This document shows positions 32,403-43,097 of a stretch of DNA of 47,072 nucleotides, in pieces. Under the pieces are notes generated by a model. The model ran no database searches and was not told where the DNA came from. It saw only the letters and a program-made list of their open reading frames with translations. The DNA is from CAYMUR01 sp964393615. GTDB taxonomy: Bacteria; Planctomycetota; Planctomycetia; Pirellulales; Pirellulaceae. The position numbers were made by a program, and so were the translations under genes. The DNA is taken from positions 1 through 47,072 of the forward strand of contig CAYMUR010000032.1 of assembly GCA_964393615.1 (NCBI GenBank). Reading direction: 5' to 3'. Numbering within the stretch: position 1 is the stretch's first letter; each line of letters begins with the position of its first letter.

Positions 32403-33830
32403 ATGGCGTTAATTGACAATCGTCGGCAACGGACGATCATGCTTTGTGCGATGTATTTTGCACAGGGGCTTCCCTGGGGATTCATGGTAACAGCCCTGGT
32501 CGCCTATCTCGCGGATGAGCACGGGATTTCGGATTCAGAAGCCGCTGGGTTGACTGCTGTCGTGTTGTTGCCCTGGACATTCAAGCTGGTCTGGGCTCCC
32601 TTGATCGATTCGGTGACGATCGCTTCGATGGGACGGCGTCGTCCCTGGATCATCAGCGCTGAAGTGATGATGGCCGTCTCGCTGCTCGGTATCCTGGCCA
32701 TGGGGGATCTGAGTGAAAATCTGTCGCTGCTCGGCGGGATGTTTTTTTTACACAATTGTTTTGCGTCGTTGCAGGATGTTGCTACGGATGCGTTGGCGAT
32801 CGACGTATTGCCGTCCAGTGAACAAGGACGAGTGAACGGTTTGATGTGGGGGAGCAAACTGATCGGAAAAGCGATCGGTGCCTCCGGCATGGCATGGATC
32901 ATCTATCAATGGGATTTGCCGGCGGCTGTAATGGTGCAGTTTATATTGTTGCTTGTCATCATGCTCTTTCCCCTTTTGTGGGTGGAGCGGCCCGGCGACA
33001 AGTTGTTGCCCTGGATGCCGCGTCCTGCGTACGATTCTGTGAGTCAAACACAGGTTTCTAGTACGCCTGGTAATTCGGAGAAGTTTTCCTTTGGCGCGTT
33101 GGGGAGGCGGAACGAACCAGTCAGCGAACCCATCACTGGCGGGTTGTCAGCGAGTGATACGGAGGTCGCCAGTTCGGTGGTCAGCTTGCGCAATCCCTTC
33201 GATGTGCTTCGCGATCTTTGGCGTGGTTTCTCAGTCGTTGCCTCGTTTACACTTTTGATTTATGGCGTATTCGAAGTGGTTGGTTGGGGGATTATAGAGG
33301 TGGTCTACAAGACCTTGTATACGCAACAGCTGGGATGGGATTATGTCGACTTGTCCAGTTGGACTGGTATGGCAGTTTTTCCGGAAATGGTTGGTGCATT
33401 TTTAGGCGGTTACTTTGCGGATCGGTTTGGTCCTCGTAAAGTGATTGCCATTGGGTTCGGGACCTACGGTATGTTGGCCATATTATTTGGGAGCTGTCCA
33501 GGTTTGTGGGGCGAATCCTGGTTTGCAGTGGGCTATATCGTGCTGAATCCAGGTACATTGGCTTTTGGTGCGGTTGGCTTTCTCTCCTTGGGGATGCGAG
33601 TTTCCTGGACGCTTGCTTCAGCATCCATGTTTACCATCTATATGACCTTGTCGAACGTGGGGCATGTTATAGGGAATTATTTTGCGGGACAGCTCCGTGA
33701 AAATTGGTTGTTCAGCTATCAACAAACGTTTTGCATAGCAGGTCTCGTAACGGTGGTTCCATTGCTGCTCTTGCTCCTCATCAGGCCGGAGGAATTTGAT
33801 CGGCGTAAGGCAATTGAACAGGCCGATTGA
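32403..33830 (+). CDS. MFS transporter, AmpG-like
   Basis: 475 residues with about 12 membrane helices and GGAG six bases before the ATG. The N-terminal half matches the AmpG/PTR2-like MFS pattern: FAQGLPWGFMVTALVAYLAD, TAVVLLPWTFKLVWAPLIDS, the loop-2/3 motif GRRRPWI, and LQDVATDALAIDVLP. Loop 6-7 is a long Ser/Thr-rich hydrophilic stretch (about 205-260). AmpG itself imports anhydromuropeptides for cell-wall recycling; homologues take up other sugars or peptides, so the substrate is uncertain. It is monocistronic as far as can be seen. Confidence 0.85.
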   Translation: MALIDNRRQRTIMLCAMYFAQGLPWGFMVTALVAYLADEHGISDSEAAGLTAVVLLPWTFKLVWAPLIDSVTIASMGRRRPWIISAEVMMAVSLLGILAMGDLSENLSLLGGMFFLHNCFASLQDVATDALAIDVLPSSEQGRVNGLMWGSKLIGKAIGASGMAWIIYQWDLPAAVMVQFILLLVIMLFPLLWVERPGDKLLPWMPRPAYDSVSQTQVSSTPGNSEKFSFGALGRRNEPVSEPITGGLSASDTEVASSVVSLRNPFDVLRDLWRGFSVVASFTLLIYGVFEVVGWGIIEVVYKTLYTQQLGWDYVDLSSWTGMAVFPEMVGAFLGGYFADRFGPRKVIAIGFGTYGMLAILFGSCPGLWGESWFAVGYIVLNPGTLAFGAVGFLSLGMRVSWTLASASMFTIYMTLSNVGHVIGNYFAGQLRENWLFSYQQTFCIAGLVTVVPLLLLLLIRPEEFDRRKAIEQAD

Positions 33831-34212
33831 GACGGGTTGACTGGGGAAGGTTTTGGTCGGGGACGACTAATCGGGAGGTCAATCGAACGGAGTGGTCAAT
33901 CGAAATGATGGGTGACGTATGCCCTGGTACAGAATTTTGATTTCGTCCGCAGGGTAGGTAGTTCACGGTCACTGGCTGTGCGGTGACATTTTGGCGTCAT
34001 GCGGCGCGAAGACTGTAAGGAAATACGGTGATTGTGGGGTTTGGAGAGTCATGCGAGCACGGTAACGAGTCGGGAAACGGGTTGTGATCGTAGGTTGGAT
34101 TTTGCGGTGGAACGATTACCCCTTTGCCGCTGGTTCACGATCCAGTACTTTAGAGGCACCGTCGACCCAGAGTCGGGGCAAGTCCTGTTCCTTGTGTTCC
34201 CGGAGTTTCCCG
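33831..34212 (+). other. Intergenic region with a short direct repeat
   Basis: About 382 bp upstream of the large membrane-protein gene. GGTCAATCGAA occurs twice, 17 bp apart (33877-33887 and 33894-33904), a spacing compatible with a regulator binding in tandem. Overlapping open frames show no coding character. Confidence 0.35.
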
Positions 34213-36705
34213 TTGGCCATCATCCGTCGTCAATCATCCTTGGTTTTGTTCTTGTGTTGTGGGCTGGTTGCCGGACTGGGTGTGCCGAATTTAAAGACCC
34301 AAGCTCAGACGGTAGCGACGCCAAAATATATCCAATCATCAGCGGCTTCGGGGACACGTGTGATTCGTCCAGACACGTGGAGCATGTTGTCTTTCGAAGT
34401 GGCTAACCCCACCGACGCAGCTTTCAACGTGCTGGCGTCTTCTTATTTTGAAAGCCGGGCTTCCCTCCAGTTTGGACGCCAGTTGTGGATTCCGCCCCAT
34501 GCCAAGCGTCGTAGTTCGTACCCGGTGCGTCCACCCGCCAAGACGGGCCAGGAAACAAACCTGGTGAATATCCGTTCGTTGTTAATCGACCGGACAGACG
34601 GTACAGCGGATGAAAAAGTAATTGCCAGTCCCTCCGGAGAGCCACACCACCATGGTCTTCTTTTGGCCACGATGGAACGTCCCACCACGGGAATCCTGGA
34701 AAGCACGGATGACGAAAACCCGCGTCAAGCCATTGCGGCAGCCAGGGCGGCCAGGAACCTAACCGTCATGGTGTTTGATTTACGACCGAATGAAATGCCA
34801 CCCCGCAGCGAAGTTCTCGAAGGGTTAGATCAATTAGTGATTGCCAACGATCAGTTGTTGGATGATAGTGCCGCGTTGTCGGCCGTACGGCGCTGGTTAG
34901 CCGGTGGCGGTTGCGTGTGGTTAATGCTCGACAAGGTGTCCCCGCTTGTTGTCGAACAATTAGTGGGATATCAGGTTGGTTGGGCACCGATCGACCGGCT
35001 ACCGCTTCACGAGGTAACCATCCAAGATGAGCGGCTCGTCCCGGACGAACAAAAACGTGAACAGACTCGAACTTTCGAGGACCCTGTGGAAATGGTGAGG
35101 GGGGTATTCGACAATGTGGTGGTGGAACAATCGGTCAATGGGTGGCCCGTAGCGTGCTGGTGTGACGTCGGTCGCGGTAAGTTGCTGATGACGACTTTGG
35201 AAGCACGCGCCTGGTACCGCCACTGGAACAGCCAGGATGTTCGCCATAAAAATGTACGCAAACGATCAACTTATGCTGCCACCGAATCGTTGCAGTTGTT
35301 GGCAGAACAATTCCTCACAGTTCGTAAGTCTGCGGTTCAATCGGCAGACATGTTTCGATCATCTGTAGCGCGAGAAATTGGCCAGGAGATCATGTCGCGT
35401 GGAGCGGTAACTCGCGTTTTAGGTGGAATGTGTTTGGGGTTGTTGGTCGCCTCAGTGATTTGTTTTCGACTGGGGCGAACGGCCATCATCGGATGGTTAG
35501 GGCCCGTGATGGCCATTGTTGCAGCACTCGTGATGGGACTAGAGGGGGCCCGGTCAAGAAATGCGGTGGGCCGTTCGTTTGCGGTGGGGCAGTGGATTGA
35601 GCCCAGTGCTCCCTTTGCGGAACTGCGCACCTCGGGAGTGCTTTCGCTGTACAATCCAGAGCGGTGGAATGAGCCGTTAGGTAGTCGTGGCGGCGGTATC
35701 TTTTTGCCGGAGGAACTTGGCCAGGCAGGCAAGACGGTGCGAATGGTTTGGACTGACACCGATCACTGGGACCTGGAAAATCTGGCTTTGGAATCCGGGA
35801 TTCATTTTGCACCATACACTTATACGACGACGGTGGACGAACCAATACGGGCCAGCGCAACGTTTGGAGAAAATGGTTTCACAGGTGAACTCGATGTCGG
35901 TTCGCTTGGTGAAGTGGCTGAGGCAATTCTCGTCGCACCGAACCGGTCACCGATTCGTGTGCGTTGGGGAGCGGATCAAAAGTTTGAAGCGCGGTCGACA
36001 GACATTTTGACGGCCGGTACGTTTACTGGCAGTGCCCTGATCTCGGACGGACAACGCCGACAACAGGAGGTTTTGCAGAAATTACTGGGCGAAGACAGCC
36101 AATGGCAAGCGGCTGACGGACTGACGATGTTGGCCTGGATCACACCCCTGGCTACTCCCTTTGTGGTCAACAACCCCGAACGTCGTACTGGTAGTGCGAT
36201 TTTGGCGGTGCCGGTGGATTTACAAAGACCGGCAAAAGACACGTTGGTTTCCGTCCCATCCACTTTGATTGGCTTTCGAGCGGTACCGGCTGCCGACGGC
36301 ACGATGTCGTCTGCATACAGCAATCAACAGGGAAAATGGGTCGGCGAGTTGTCCACTGCGACCCGTGCCAAGTTGCAGATTCAATTGCCGCCTGAGGTTC
36401 TGCCTTTGACCATTGAAAAGCTCACGATTCAGATCAAAATTCGAGCACCCGAACGTCTGCTTCAATTCATGGGACATGATGGTGCTGCGGAACAGGTTTT
36501 GCTAGAGAAAAATAGTCCTGTGGGAACCATGTCATTTGTTTTGTCGAAAACTGATTTTTTACAAGTTGACGGCAAAGGCCGTTTGTTTTTGACTCTCGGG
36601 GTTGGGAAACATCCTGATGAGGCGAGCGGTTCTATTTCCGAAGTTGGCTGGAAGATCGATGACCTCAAGTTTGGCGTGCAAGGGGTAGTCGGTGTGATCC
36701 CGTAA
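34213..36705 (+). CDS. Large membrane-anchored protein of unknown function
   Basis: About 830 residues. The likely start is TTG at 34213, preceded by GGAG seven bases upstream and beginning directly with an export helix (AIIRRQSSLVLFLCCGLVAG). A GTG at 34084 is in frame but would add 43 residues of non-signal sequence. Residues 30-390 are exported with a segment (TVMVFDLRPNEMPPRSEVLE, then VRRWLAGGGCVWLMLD) reminiscent of a class-I-glutamine-amidotransferase-like fold. Two membrane helices lie at about 398-445, and the C-terminal 380 residues are beta-rich. Similar proteins in planctomycetes are unnamed. The stop is 19 bp before the Nramp-like gene, so the two are probably co-transcribed; a role beside that transporter is possible. 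Confidence 0.75.
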   Translation: MAIIRRQSSLVLFLCCGLVAGLGVPNLKTQAQTVATPKYIQSSAASGTRVIRPDTWSMLSFEVANPTDAAFNVLASSYFESRASLQFGRQLWIPPHAKRRSSYPVRPPAKTGQETNLVNIRSLLIDRTDGTADEKVIASPSGEPHHHGLLLATMERPTTGILESTDDENPRQAIAAARAARNLTVMVFDLRPNEMPPRSEVLEGLDQLVIANDQLLDDSAALSAVRRWLAGGGCVWLMLDKVSPLVVEQLVGYQVGWAPIDRLPLHEVTIQDERLVPDEQKREQTRTFEDPVEMVRGVFDNVVVEQSVNGWPVACWCDVGRGKLLMTTLEARAWYRHWNSQDVRHKNVRKRSTYAATESLQLLAEQFLTVRKSAVQSADMFRSSVAREIGQEIMSRGAVTRVLGGMCLGLLVASVICFRLGRTAIIGWLGPVMAIVAALVMGLEGARSRNAVGRSFAVGQWIEPSAPFAELRTSGVLSLYNPERWNEPLGSRGGGIFLPEELGQAGKTVRMVWTDTDHWDLENLALESGIHFAPYTYTTTVDEPIRASATFGENGFTGELDVGSLGEVAEAILVAPNRSPIRVRWGADQKFEARSTDILTAGTFTGSALISDGQRRQQEVLQKLLGEDSQWQAADGLTMLAWITPLATPFVVNNPERRTGSAILAVPVDLQRPAKDTLVSVPSTLIGFRAVPAADGTMSSAYSNQQGKWVGELSTATRAKLQIQLPPEVLPLTIEKLTIQIKIRAPERLLQFMGHDGAAEQVLLEKNSPVGTMSFVLSKTDFLQVDGKGRLFLTLGVGKHPDEASGSISEVGWKIDDLKFGVQGVVGVIP

Positions 36706-36724
36706 TCCGGAGTGAGTTGTAGCC

Positions 36725-38650
36725 ATGAGTGAACAAGACAGTAACGATGAAGTCACCAGCGTACCAGGCGATTTTCAAGAAAGTCCTTCGAATTCAGAGG
36801 CACGGCAGGACCCGGCTGGTGATTCGTTTGTAGCTCCGCACCCTGGGGTCCAGGGTATGCCCAGTTGGAAAACGGGCGAGTTAATCGACGTACCGCGCAA
36901 GGAGTCACGCAACTGGTTGATGTTGATTGGTCCGGGACTGGTGATGGGTGCTTCGGCGATTGGGGGTGGAGAATGGCTGGTGGGGCCTTTGGTGACTGCC
37001 AAGTATGGTGGTGCACTGATGTGGTTGGCCGCCATAAGTATTCTGGCCCAGGGGCTTTATAATTTGGAGGTTTCGCGCTACACGTTGTATACGGGAGAGC
37101 CGATTTTTACTGGCAAGTTTCGTACGAGTCCGGGGCCATGGTTTTGGTTGCCGGTTTATTTCGCGCTTGATTTGGGGTCTTTTTTTCCTTACTTGGCAGC
37201 CGCTGCCGCCACGCCGGTCGCTGTTCTTCTCCTGCAAGGTGAGTTGCCCAATCCTGGCGAGAACGAAAGTCACTGGTATTTGGTGAAATGGATTTCGACA
37301 GGCATTTTTCTGGGAGCGACCATCCCCTTGATCTTTGGCGGCAAAGTTTACAACTCGCTGAAGGCCGTCATGAGTTTCAAATTAGTTGTCGTTTTCGGGT
37401 TCTTAATGTTTTTGGCTATTTTTTATTCGAGTTCGTCGACTTGGATTGAGATATGTTCGGGGTTCTTTAAATTCGGGACAGTTCCGGTTCAGATGGATGA
37501 GGACAGAAATGGCAATGGGGTTCTTGACCCTGGTGAGGACTGGGATGCGGACGGACACTTAGATGAGGTGGAACCGTTACTGGCAAAAACGGTGGACAGT
37601 GATGGAGATGGTAAACCAGATGACTGGGAAAAAGATGCCGCTGGGAAACCGATCAAGTTTGATGATCGTGACAAAGACGGAATTCGTGATGGTACGAATG
37701 TTGAAAATCTGTTCGTCAGTTTATGGTCGAAGGGTACTTTGCCTGATATAGACTATTCGCTCATCGCGTTAATTGCGGCACTAGCGGCGATTGCCGGCAA
37801 TGGAGGATTGTCAAATACACCGGTTAGTAATTTTGCCCGTGACCAGGGATGGGGCATGGGCCACCATGTGGGAGCGATTCCCAGCATGGTGGGTGGAGGA
37901 GGAATTACGCTGTCTCATACAGGGACGGTGTTCCGTGCCGATGAGGACTCATTGCCACGCTGGAAAAGGTGGTACCAGTATGTGGCACGCGATCAAATGT
38001 TCGTATGGGTTCCCGCCTGTTTTTTGGGTGTGGCGTTACCCAGTATGTTGTCGGTTGAGTTTCTCCAGCGAGGCACAGAGGCTGATAAATGGAACACGGC
38101 CGCGTTGACCGCAAACGGAGTGGGTAATTGCGTGGCGGATCCACCGGATCATGTGTTGATGTCTATCACTGGCCTGTCCAATGTTTTCTCTGGTGAAACG
38201 GTTGGGAATGTGTTCTGGGGGCTGACCTTGTTCTGCGGGTTCATCGTATTGGGTCCGAGCATGGTGACTACGATTGATGGCATACTGCGACGCTGGATCG
38301 ATGTGCTCTGGACGGCGCTCCCTGCGCTGCGTGAATACGACACCAGTTTCATCAAACATCTTTATTTTCGCATGCTCGTGCTTTATAGCGTGATCGGAAC
38401 GTTTATGATTTGGGCGAATGAGCCCGTCGTACTATTGAAAATCGCCACGTTGCTTTTCAATTTTGCACTGGGCTTTAGCTGTTTTCATACCATCGTGGTG
38501 AACACGAGGTTGTTACCACCCAAGTTGCGGCCGAATTGGTTCATTTGTGGCGGGATGCTATTGTCCGGTTGTTTCTTCACGTTACTGGGAGTGGTTTCCG
38601 CGATTCCAACGCTGCGTGAGATGGGCCTGTTGGCCGAGGTGGAACTGTGA
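36725..38650 (+). CDS. Nramp-like transporter with inserted EF-hand-type calcium loops
   Basis: 641 residues. The hydrophilic N-terminus (1-60) is followed by about 11 membrane helices in the LeuT/Nramp pattern. The first helix (IGPGLVMGASAIGGGEWLVG) lacks the canonical DPGN metal-binding motif. The counterpart of helix 6 (IAGNGGLSNTPVSNFARDQG) lacks MPH, so ordinary Mn/Fe transport is doubtful. Between helices 5 and 6, residues about 258-325 hold Asp-rich calcium loops: DRNGNGVLDPGE, DWDADGHLDEVE, DSDGDGKPDDWE and DRDKDGIRDG. This thrombospondin-type-3/dockerin-like stretch would face the periplasm by Nramp topology. It is co-transcribed with the large membrane protein 19 bp upstream. Confidence 0.85.
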   Translation: MSEQDSNDEVTSVPGDFQESPSNSEARQDPAGDSFVAPHPGVQGMPSWKTGELIDVPRKESRNWLMLIGPGLVMGASAIGGGEWLVGPLVTAKYGGALMWLAAISILAQGLYNLEVSRYTLYTGEPIFTGKFRTSPGPWFWLPVYFALDLGSFFPYLAAAAATPVAVLLLQGELPNPGENESHWYLVKWISTGIFLGATIPLIFGGKVYNSLKAVMSFKLVVVFGFLMFLAIFYSSSSTWIEICSGFFKFGTVPVQMDEDRNGNGVLDPGEDWDADGHLDEVEPLLAKTVDSDGDGKPDDWEKDAAGKPIKFDDRDKDGIRDGTNVENLFVSLWSKGTLPDIDYSLIALIAALAAIAGNGGLSNTPVSNFARDQGWGMGHHVGAIPSMVGGGGITLSHTGTVFRADEDSLPRWKRWYQYVARDQMFVWVPACFLGVALPSMLSVEFLQRGTEADKWNTAALTANGVGNCVADPPDHVLMSITGLSNVFSGETVGNVFWGLTLFCGFIVLGPSMVTTIDGILRRWIDVLWTALPALREYDTSFIKHLYFRMLVLYSVIGTFMIWANEPVVLLKIATLLFNFALGFSCFHTIVVNTRLLPPKLRPNWFICGGMLLSGCFFTLLGVVSAIPTLREMGLLAEVEL

Positions 38651-38787
38651 GGAAATGACTGCGTGTTTTTCGCTGGGAATCTTGAGAGTACCAGGATTGC
38701 CGGTTTTCAGCTGGGAGGATTTGTCGTCCCTGGTGACTTGGTCGTGGAGAGTATGCTGCGGTGGTGGTGACCGCCTGTGGTGACAGC

Positions 38788-41700
38788 CTATTGGCCCAGG
38801 TCGGCAAACGCGGCATCGACGACCGCAGCGGAATGTAGCGGTTGAAAATCGCTCATTGTGCCGACGAACTGAACGACCTGGCCTGCGTCTGTGGTGCCCA
38901 TGATACGGAAGAATCCAGCAGCTGGGTCCGTGGGGACCAGGTAAGCTTGCTGCTGGCCCGAATCAAGGGTGACCGACAGGTGGCCGCTTGTTCCACTTGT
39001 GGAAAATGTAGCGTCAACAGACGTGGCGTTTTCCCACCCATTCATGGTGGAATGCCAGAGCGGGTTGCCGGACGTATCGAGCCCGATTACAACCCCTTCG
39101 CGCAGGGCGCTATTAACAAGGTCCGCGATGCTGATAAAGTCGGGGTGGATGCTTCGTTCGCCGAAGAGAATATCAAGTTGTGCGCCGTCGATGTTGGAAC
39201 TGTCGATGGTAATTCGGTCATTTGTGCCGCTGTGCACGACACCATCTACCGTGTCAATTCCGTCGACAAAGAAGCGTGGTTGAACTTCTACCAATTCATA
39301 ATTCCCGGCGATAATATCTGCGAATTGGAATCGCCCCAACGAGTCAGTCGTCGTTGTGCGGGAAACTGAATTTCCCAGCACGTCCGTTCCATCGAGCTGG
39401 ATTGTCACGTCGCCGATTGCCCGTTCTACTGCATCTTTGACACCGTCGTTGTCCACATCGGCATAAACGAATCCGTTAATGGTTCCAGGCCCAGTGGGTG
39501 CACCTTGGATCGTGATAGTGGCCGTTGCCGTGGCGACGTCGGTGCCATCGGAAATGGAGTAAGTGAAACTGTCGGTGGTTGTGGCACCAGGGTCCAGGAA
39601 ATCGAATTGACCGTTGGGATCGTAGTCGATCGTGCCATCGGCGTTGCAGGTTACCTCGCCTATTGTGCTGGACGTGTCACAACTAATGAGGGATAACAGG
39701 TCGTCTTCGACGTCCGTATCGTTTGCCAGCACGGTAGCCGTGGTGAATGCGCTGTTTTCATCGGTAGCAAAACCATCTCCCGAATCGTTGACGGCGACCG
39801 GTGCATCATTCACGCCGGTGATAGTAATCGTTACAAGGGCCGTGCTTTCGTGCCCCGGATTTCCATCGGTCGCGGTATAGTAGAAAGTGTCCGTTGCGGT
39901 TTCGCCCGGTTTCACGAAATCAAATTGTCCATTGGGATCGTAGGAAAAAGTCCCATTTTCGTTGTTGCTGACCGTTCCTGCGGTGTTGGTTGAATCCAAT
40001 GCAGAAACAAACAACGGATCACCGTTGAGATCAATGTCGTTGTCGAGCACGTTGCCGGTGATAAACGCTGTGTCTTCATCCGTGGTGAAATTTTCGGAAT
40101 CGTCAGGATTGGTTACCACCGGGGCCGCGTTGACGACAAGGGTCGTGGTACCGTATTGAATATCCGTCGGGTCTACGGTGGAGGGAGGAGCGAACAGTTT
40201 GACGTCATGGAATTCATCCACGTCGGCCGGATCACTTTCAAATAGCACCGTCCCGGTATCGTTGGCTGTAAAGGGGACGGTGAACAAAAGGAATTCCTCT
40301 GGACCCCACGGGCCATCCAGAGGAGTTTCCAGTCCAAAACCGGTTTGTGATCCACCGGCTTCATCGACCACACCTGGCGTGGTAACGTTTCCGGAGTTCA
40401 GTTCCAGGTAGTTGGCCCCAAACACGATCGGTTCAGAGGCAGTTACCAGAGCCTGGTCAAAGGTCACATCGATGTAGGCCTGAAAGATGCCCCTGTCAGT
40501 GATGCTGTCGGAGCGAATGTCCTGGACATAAACATGCAGCTGGAACTCATCTTCTTGTGTCACCTCGGTGACGAATGCTCCCGTAAGATCGGTTGTTTCC
40601 AAACGAAACGACACCATGTCGGGCGGTGCGTTGTCGATGGTGATCGTTACCATCCCTGATGCGGTGCCACCGTTTNNNNNNNNNNGCTGAAGCTGTCGGT
40701 AGCCATTTCTCCGATTCCCAGTGAATCGAAGCCACCATTAGGATCATAATGGAAGGTTCCGTCTGTGTTGTTGGTGACGATTCCGAGGGTGTCGGTAGTG
40801 TCAATACCCGCTACGAACAATACGTCGCCTTCTGCATCGTTGTCATTGACGAGTACGTTGGCCGTCACGAACGCCGTGGAAGCATTCGTGGTAAACCCGG
40901 AGCCTGAATCGTCGTTAGCGATGGGGGGGTCTTCGACTCCGTTGATGGCAATCGTGACCGTTGCCTGATCCGTTCCGCCCTCCCCATCGCTGATGGTATA
41001 CCGAAAACTGTCACTGCTGCTTTGGCCCGCGGCCAGGGACTCAAATTGTTCATTGGGATCATAGGTAAAGGTGCCGTCTGCGTTGTCTGTGACACTGCCT
41101 AAAGTGTCCGTGGTATCGACAGAAATGACTGTCAGGACATCTCCATCCACGTCACTGTCATTGGATAGCATCTGGTCAATGAACAAACTACTCTTCTCGT
41201 CCGTGCTGTAGCCGGTCCCCTCGTCATGGCTCGCCGAGGGGGGGTCGTTGACTCCCATGACCGTGATGGTTGTTACGGCAGTATCCAAGCCACCTCGGCT
41301 GTCACTGACCGTGTAAGTGAAACTGTCCGTTGTGCTTGTGCCGACGGCGAGCGTTTCAAATTGTCCGTTGGGATCGTAGTGAACTGTTCCATCGCCGTTA
41401 TGGGATACCTGGCCTAACGTGGTTGACGTGTCGAGGGCAACAATATCCAGTGTGTCCTGATCGATATCGCTGTCATTGGTGAGAAGGCTGGCGGTGATGA
41501 AATCGGTGTCTTCGTCCGTTGTAAACCCGCTACCCGAATCGTCGGCGGCCGTGGGGGAATGATTGACAGCAAGACCAGTGACCGTGATATGAACCGTGGC
41601 GGTTGCGGTGCCACCGTTTCCGTCACTGACCGTGTAGGAGAAAGTGTCGGTTGCCGTACTCGTGGGATCCAGAGACTCGAACTGTCCATTGGGATCGTAC

Positions 41701-43097
41701 GCGAAGGTACCATCACCGTTGTCCGAGACGAGTCCTAACAGGCCGGTGATGTCAAATGATTGGATCGAGAGTATGTCATTTTCGGGATCGGTATCATTGG
41801 CCAGCAGGTTAGCGGTGACAAACTCGTTTTCTTCGTTCGTGGTAAACCCGGTTCCTGAATCATTGTTGGCGATGGGGGAATCGTTGCTCCCTTGGATACT
41901 CACGGTCACCGTGGCGGTGTCACTAGCACCTTGCTCGTTACTGACGGTGTAGCCGAAGTGATCCGTCGTTTCCTCGTCGGCGCCAAGAGACTCAAACTGT
42001 CCGTCGGGGTGGTAGCTGAACGTGCCATCGCCATGGTCAGTGACGGTACCTTGTGTTTCGCTGGTGTCTAAACCAGAGATGGTGAGAGAACCACTGGAAT
42101 GAATCATCAACGAATCACTGCCATAGATGATATTTTCGCTGGAAACCGGATGATTCGGATCGTTATGCAGCACCACGTCCAGATTCACCGCTGAATTAGG
42201 ATGAGAGGCTGCAGCGCCCTGCCATTCCGTGGATCCACTATGCGTGTCATTGCTGAGCACATTGACGGTAACGTTGGAGGCGTCTTCGCTGATAGCCAGC
42301 GTGCTGTCGCTGGTGGCGTCGTCGTCGACGGCGTCCAAGGGGGCGGTATCGAGCGTGAAAGGTAGGCTGGCAAGGAGAAACTCCTCAGGCCCCAAAGCAC
42401 CTCCTGTCACAAAGTCGGTCTGTATATTTCCAAATCCCTGAATCTCACCTGGCGTCGTGGTGTCACTCGAATCAAATGGCAAAAAATTATAGGCCGCGCC
42501 AAAGGTGATCGGTCCCGAGAGTGACACAAGAGAATCGTCGAAATTGGCGTTCAGGTAGACGCCGGACACACCGCGATTCACCACCGTTTCGGGGCGGATG
42601 TCCTGGACCATCACATTCAGGACGACTTCGTCACCCACATTAGCTGCCTCCAGCGGATTCCCAGCCGTATCGAAAACGTCAAACCGCATCAGCATGACTT
42701 GCGTGGTTTCTCCGGCGTCCATGGCCCGGGCCACGAGCTTTGCATCGGCAGGCGTGACGGCATCGTCTCCATTGACATCTAGAAAAATCGTTGTGTTGGG
42801 GTTTGCTTCGCGGGCGGCGTCACCAGAGGAGCGCGTGCGCAGACTGTGGAACTCGGATGGCGATCCTTGGTTGTAGAGAGCACTTGCGATCAATAGCAGA
42901 TCGTTCGGTGCGACATAGCCATCTCCATTGACGTCGACGGGAAGGGACGGGTTTTGCCAGACAGGTAGGTCGCCGGTTAACAGTCGGCGACACTCCAGTC
43001 TTTCAATTTGCAAGTCGCGGGAGCGGCGCGGATGTCGACCTTTCCGCTCACAATGTTGGCTTCGTCGGGATAGAAAGCCTCTCGCTGTTCGGCTCAT
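38788..43097 (-). CDS. Giant LEPR-XLL surface protein with cohesin-like and cadherin-like repeats
   Basis: About 1,438 residues once a small assembly gap is bridged. The N-terminus is basic and contains the LEPR-XLL-type motif (IERLECRRLL, about 31-40). Two dockerin/EF-hand-like units follow (VDVNGDGYVAPNDLLLIASA and LDVNGDDAVTPADAKLVARA). Then comes a cohesin-like domain (DVGVSGVYLNANFDD-type region) and five cadherin-like repeats, each with DxGxGF-T, LLxNDxD and YDPNGQFE. A second cohesin-like domain and two more repeats follow. An SdrD-B-like domain (GFVYADVDNDGVKD, then DSLGRFQFADI) and a beta-rich end complete it. It probably acts as a cell-surface adhesive or matrix protein. It is divergent from another LEPR-XLL gene at 43753. 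Confidence 0.88.
40676..40685. other. Assembly gap (10 N placeholder) in a cadherin-like repeat
   Basis: The minus-strand sequence reads TDSFS up to the N-run and NGGTASGMVTITID after it. Sister repeats have YTVSDG at this place, so about 17 nt are missing. With that length the whole gene becomes exactly 1,439 codons including stop; with 10 N the frame breaks. Confidence 0.85.

Noticed and set aside
39490..42290. Seven repeats of about 315 bp suggesting a DNA-level repeat array
   Set aside because: The similarity is at protein level (cadherin-like domains). The DNA copies are diverged and need no separate explanation.
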